Assembly (NCBI GenBank): GCA_903822425.1
Contig: CAIJOY010000007.1
Location: 1-64,000, forward strand
Direction: 5' to 3'
Length of the DNA stretch: 64,000 nt
Source of the DNA: an uncultured Actinomycetes bacterium
GTDB lineage: Bacteria > Actinomycetota > Actinomycetes > Nanopelagicales > Nanopelagicaceae
The notes under the pieces were generated by a model. That model was not told the origin of the DNA, did no database searches, and worked only from the letters and a program-made list of their open reading frames with translations. Shown here piece by piece: positions 62,607 to 64,000 of this stretch. The position numbers and the translations under genes were made by a program. The number at the start of each line of letters is the position of its first letter. Positions within the stretch are counted from its first letter, which is position 1.

Positions 62607-63710
62607 ATGTTCCAACGCGTCCTCTGGGTCTCGTTGACACAAGTTTTTCGCAGCATCGCACTTGTACTCCTGCCTACAGCGTTCATCGCTCTTCTTGCAT
62701 GGGCAAGTGCCGGAAGCAGCAACGCAAACACAGCTGATCCAATTCGTGCGGCTTTGTGGATTTGGTTGGCTGCCCACCACATTCCTTTTCACGTACTTTT
62801 ACCACCGGGGGGAGAAAGTGGATTACTTTCCTACCTTCCGTTAGGCGCTCTGTTACTTCCATTTTTTGCTATAAGAAATAGTTTTGCTCGGGTGAGTGAT
62901 CGTATTGATATCGGAGCGCGTGCTATCTCACTTGCTCGGACTTTATTTGCGGCTCTATATGCAATAGCCTCGATTCTCATCGCGTTAATTTCTCATACCT
63001 CATCGGTTAGTGCCATTCTTTATTGGATTCCCTTGATTATTCTGCCGAGTGTTTGGCTCGTCACTGCCACAGTGCGACCACAAAGCCGGCGGAGGGGCAG
63101 TGAGGTGTTAATCATTACTAAGAAAATTTTGGCCACTACCCTTGGAATTTCATCTCTGATCCTTGGTATCGCACTTTTTTGCCAAATCTCTACCGTCAAA
63201 AACTTAACAGTGATTTTACAACCTGGAATTTTGGGTGGGTTTTTGTTGCTTCTGCTTAACCTTCTCTATGTGCCAAATGCGATTCTTGGAACTTTTGCGT
63301 ATTTAGCAGGGCCAGGATTTGCCGTAGGCGCACACACTTTAATTTCACCATGGCATCGCAGCATTGCTGAAATTCCGGCACTGCCTTTCTTGGGAGCCTT
63401 GCCTACTGGACGCCATCCACTCTGGCTATTTTCACTATTGATCTTTGTTGCTGCCGGAGCAGTCATATACAACTGGACAATTTCACAAGATGCTCGCGTA
63501 CTCCAACGGAGTTATGTAGCTATTGTTCTGGCAACTGCTGGGCTCTCATTTTTAGGAAGTGGCGCTTTGTTAACAAATGCGCTGCGCTCGGTAGGGCTTT
63601 CTACATGGCAAGTCACGCTAGCGGTTGCTGTGGAAATGGGTTTAGGTATTGCACTTGCAGCATTTGTACCCGTTGGGATTGACGCGGTCAGGTTGAAATT
63701 ACGTCGATGA
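62607..63710 (+). CDS. DUF6350 membrane protein (PerM-like)
   Basis: Polytopic membrane protein of 367 residues with about nine hydrophobic segments and few charged loops. The position sucC-sucD-this-purN is the same as that of PerM/DUF6350 proteins in mycobacteria and other Actinobacteria, some of which are tied to cell division. The family call rests mainly on this order and topology. ATG 62607 is chosen over TTG 62604. It overlaps purN by ATGA. Confidence 0.75.
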   Translation: MFQRVLWVSLTQVFRSIALVLLPTAFIALLAWASAGSSNANTADPIRAALWIWLAAHHIPFHVLLPPGGESGLLSYLPLGALLLPFFAIRNSFARVSDRIDIGARAISLARTLFAALYAIASILIALISHTSSVSAILYWIPLIILPSVWLVTATVRPQSRRRGSEVLIITKKILATTLGISSLILGIALFCQISTVKNLTVILQPGILGGFLLLLLNLLYVPNAILGTFAYLAGPGFAVGAHTLISPWHRSIAEIPALPFLGALPTGRHPLWLFSLLIFVAAGAVIYNWTISQDARVLQRSYVAIVLATAGLSFLGSGALLTNALRSVGLSTWQVTLAVAVEMGLGIALAAFVPVGIDAVRLKLRR

Positions 63711-64000
63711 AAAAAAGTATCGTGATTCTGGCTTCTGGGGATGGTTCCTTAGCGCAAAGCATCATGAATGCAGTGCAAAGCGGAGAGCTTGACGCAAAAG
63801 TTGCGGCAGTTGTATGCGATCAACCAAAAGCTAAGGTACTTGAACGAGCGAGTGCAGGACAGATTACGGCGAAAATTGTGCCGATGCTCAATGATCGCCG
63901 AGAATGGGATGCACTTATTTTTTCTACCGTTGCATCTTTGGCTCCTGATTTAGTTGTCAGTGCTGGTTTTATGCGAATACTCTCACCAGAGTTTGTCTCG
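63707..64000 (+). CDS. purN: Phosphoribosylglycinamide formyltransferase (partial, cut by window end)
   Basis: Third step of purine synthesis, using 10-formyl-THF. The first 98 residues are visible (MKKSIVILASGDGSLAQSIM...), with the ribose-phosphate loop as SGDGS in place of the usual SGNGSN and the conserved DLVVSAGFMRILSPEFV. The gene continues past the window. It is not in the ORF track. ATGA overlap with the DUF6350 gene; purH probably follows outside. Confidence 0.92.
   Translation, partial: MKKSIVILASGDGSLAQSIMNAVQSGELDAKVAAVVCDQPKAKVLERASAGQITAKIVPMLNDRREWDALIFSTVASLAPDLVVSAGFMRILSPEFVS

Overview
The window is a gene-dense stretch of a moderate-GC actinobacterial chromosome. Most genes lie on the + strand; only whiB and a PIG-L deacetylase lie on the - strand. 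Actinobacterial markers are a WhiB3/WhiD-type regulator, GuaB3, the order sucC-sucD-DUF6350(PerM-like)-purN, a GroEL1-type chaperonin with a His-rich tail, a SigE-family ECF sigma factor, and actinobacterial forms of S9, L17 and S4. The modest GC, very short intergenic spaces and slimmed-down enzymes (IMP dehydrogenase without CBS domains, NagA without its beta-sandwich) suggest a streamlined planktonic lineage such as the freshwater Nanopelagicales (acI). That placement is an inference and was not tested by phylogeny.

Layout. 0-13.5 kb: tuf followed by the S10 and spc ribosomal protein operons, then secY-adk-map. 13.5-27.8 kb: an accessory block sitting where infA would normally follow map. 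It holds a Dpp/Opp-type ABC transporter, a SIS-domain sugar-phosphate enzyme (NagB-II/AgaS-like), an ECF sigma factor with a single-span membrane protein, two large secreted proteins sharing a Lys-rich C-terminal module, a DUF4436-like membrane protein and a minimal NagA. 27.8-34 kb: infA-rpmJ-rpsM-rpsK-rpsD-rpoA-rplQ-truA and an ABC-F ATPase. 34-39.7 kb: rplM-rpsI-glmM-glmS-acpS-alr. 39.7-46.1 kb: a second inserted block with a branched-chain amino acid type (Liv) transporter and a secreted alpha/beta hydrolase. 46.2-50.8 kb: tsaE-tsaB-rimI-tsaD and groES-groEL behind a CIRCE operator. 50.9-64 kb: a PPGK-like ROK kinase, whiB, a CarH/LitR-like B12-binding MerR regulator, guaB-guaB3-guaA, a cyclophilin lipoprotein, a PIG-L deacetylase, pcrA, sucC-sucD, the DUF6350 protein, and purN cut by the window end.

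How the genes work together. Most of the window is housekeeping: translation, protein export, folding, t6A modification of tRNA, guanine nucleotide synthesis and cell-wall precursors. The two inserted blocks are about nutrient capture and the cell surface. The first pairs a peptide-type importer with amino-sugar phosphate enzymes. NagA and the SIS enzyme would run GlcNAc-6-P towards fructose-6-P, opposite to GlmS at 36.4 kb. The second pairs an amino acid importer with a secreted hydrolase.

Several genes (nagA, acpS, the ROK kinase, whiB, pcrA) have a TANNNT box exactly 6-7 nt before the start codon, the arrangement expected for leaderless mRNAs. I saw no tRNA, rRNA, CRISPR array, insertion sequence or integrase. 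No stretch longer than about 300 bases lacks a gene; the longest gaps are about 160-180 nt, upstream of rpsM and groES, and both carry regulatory structure.
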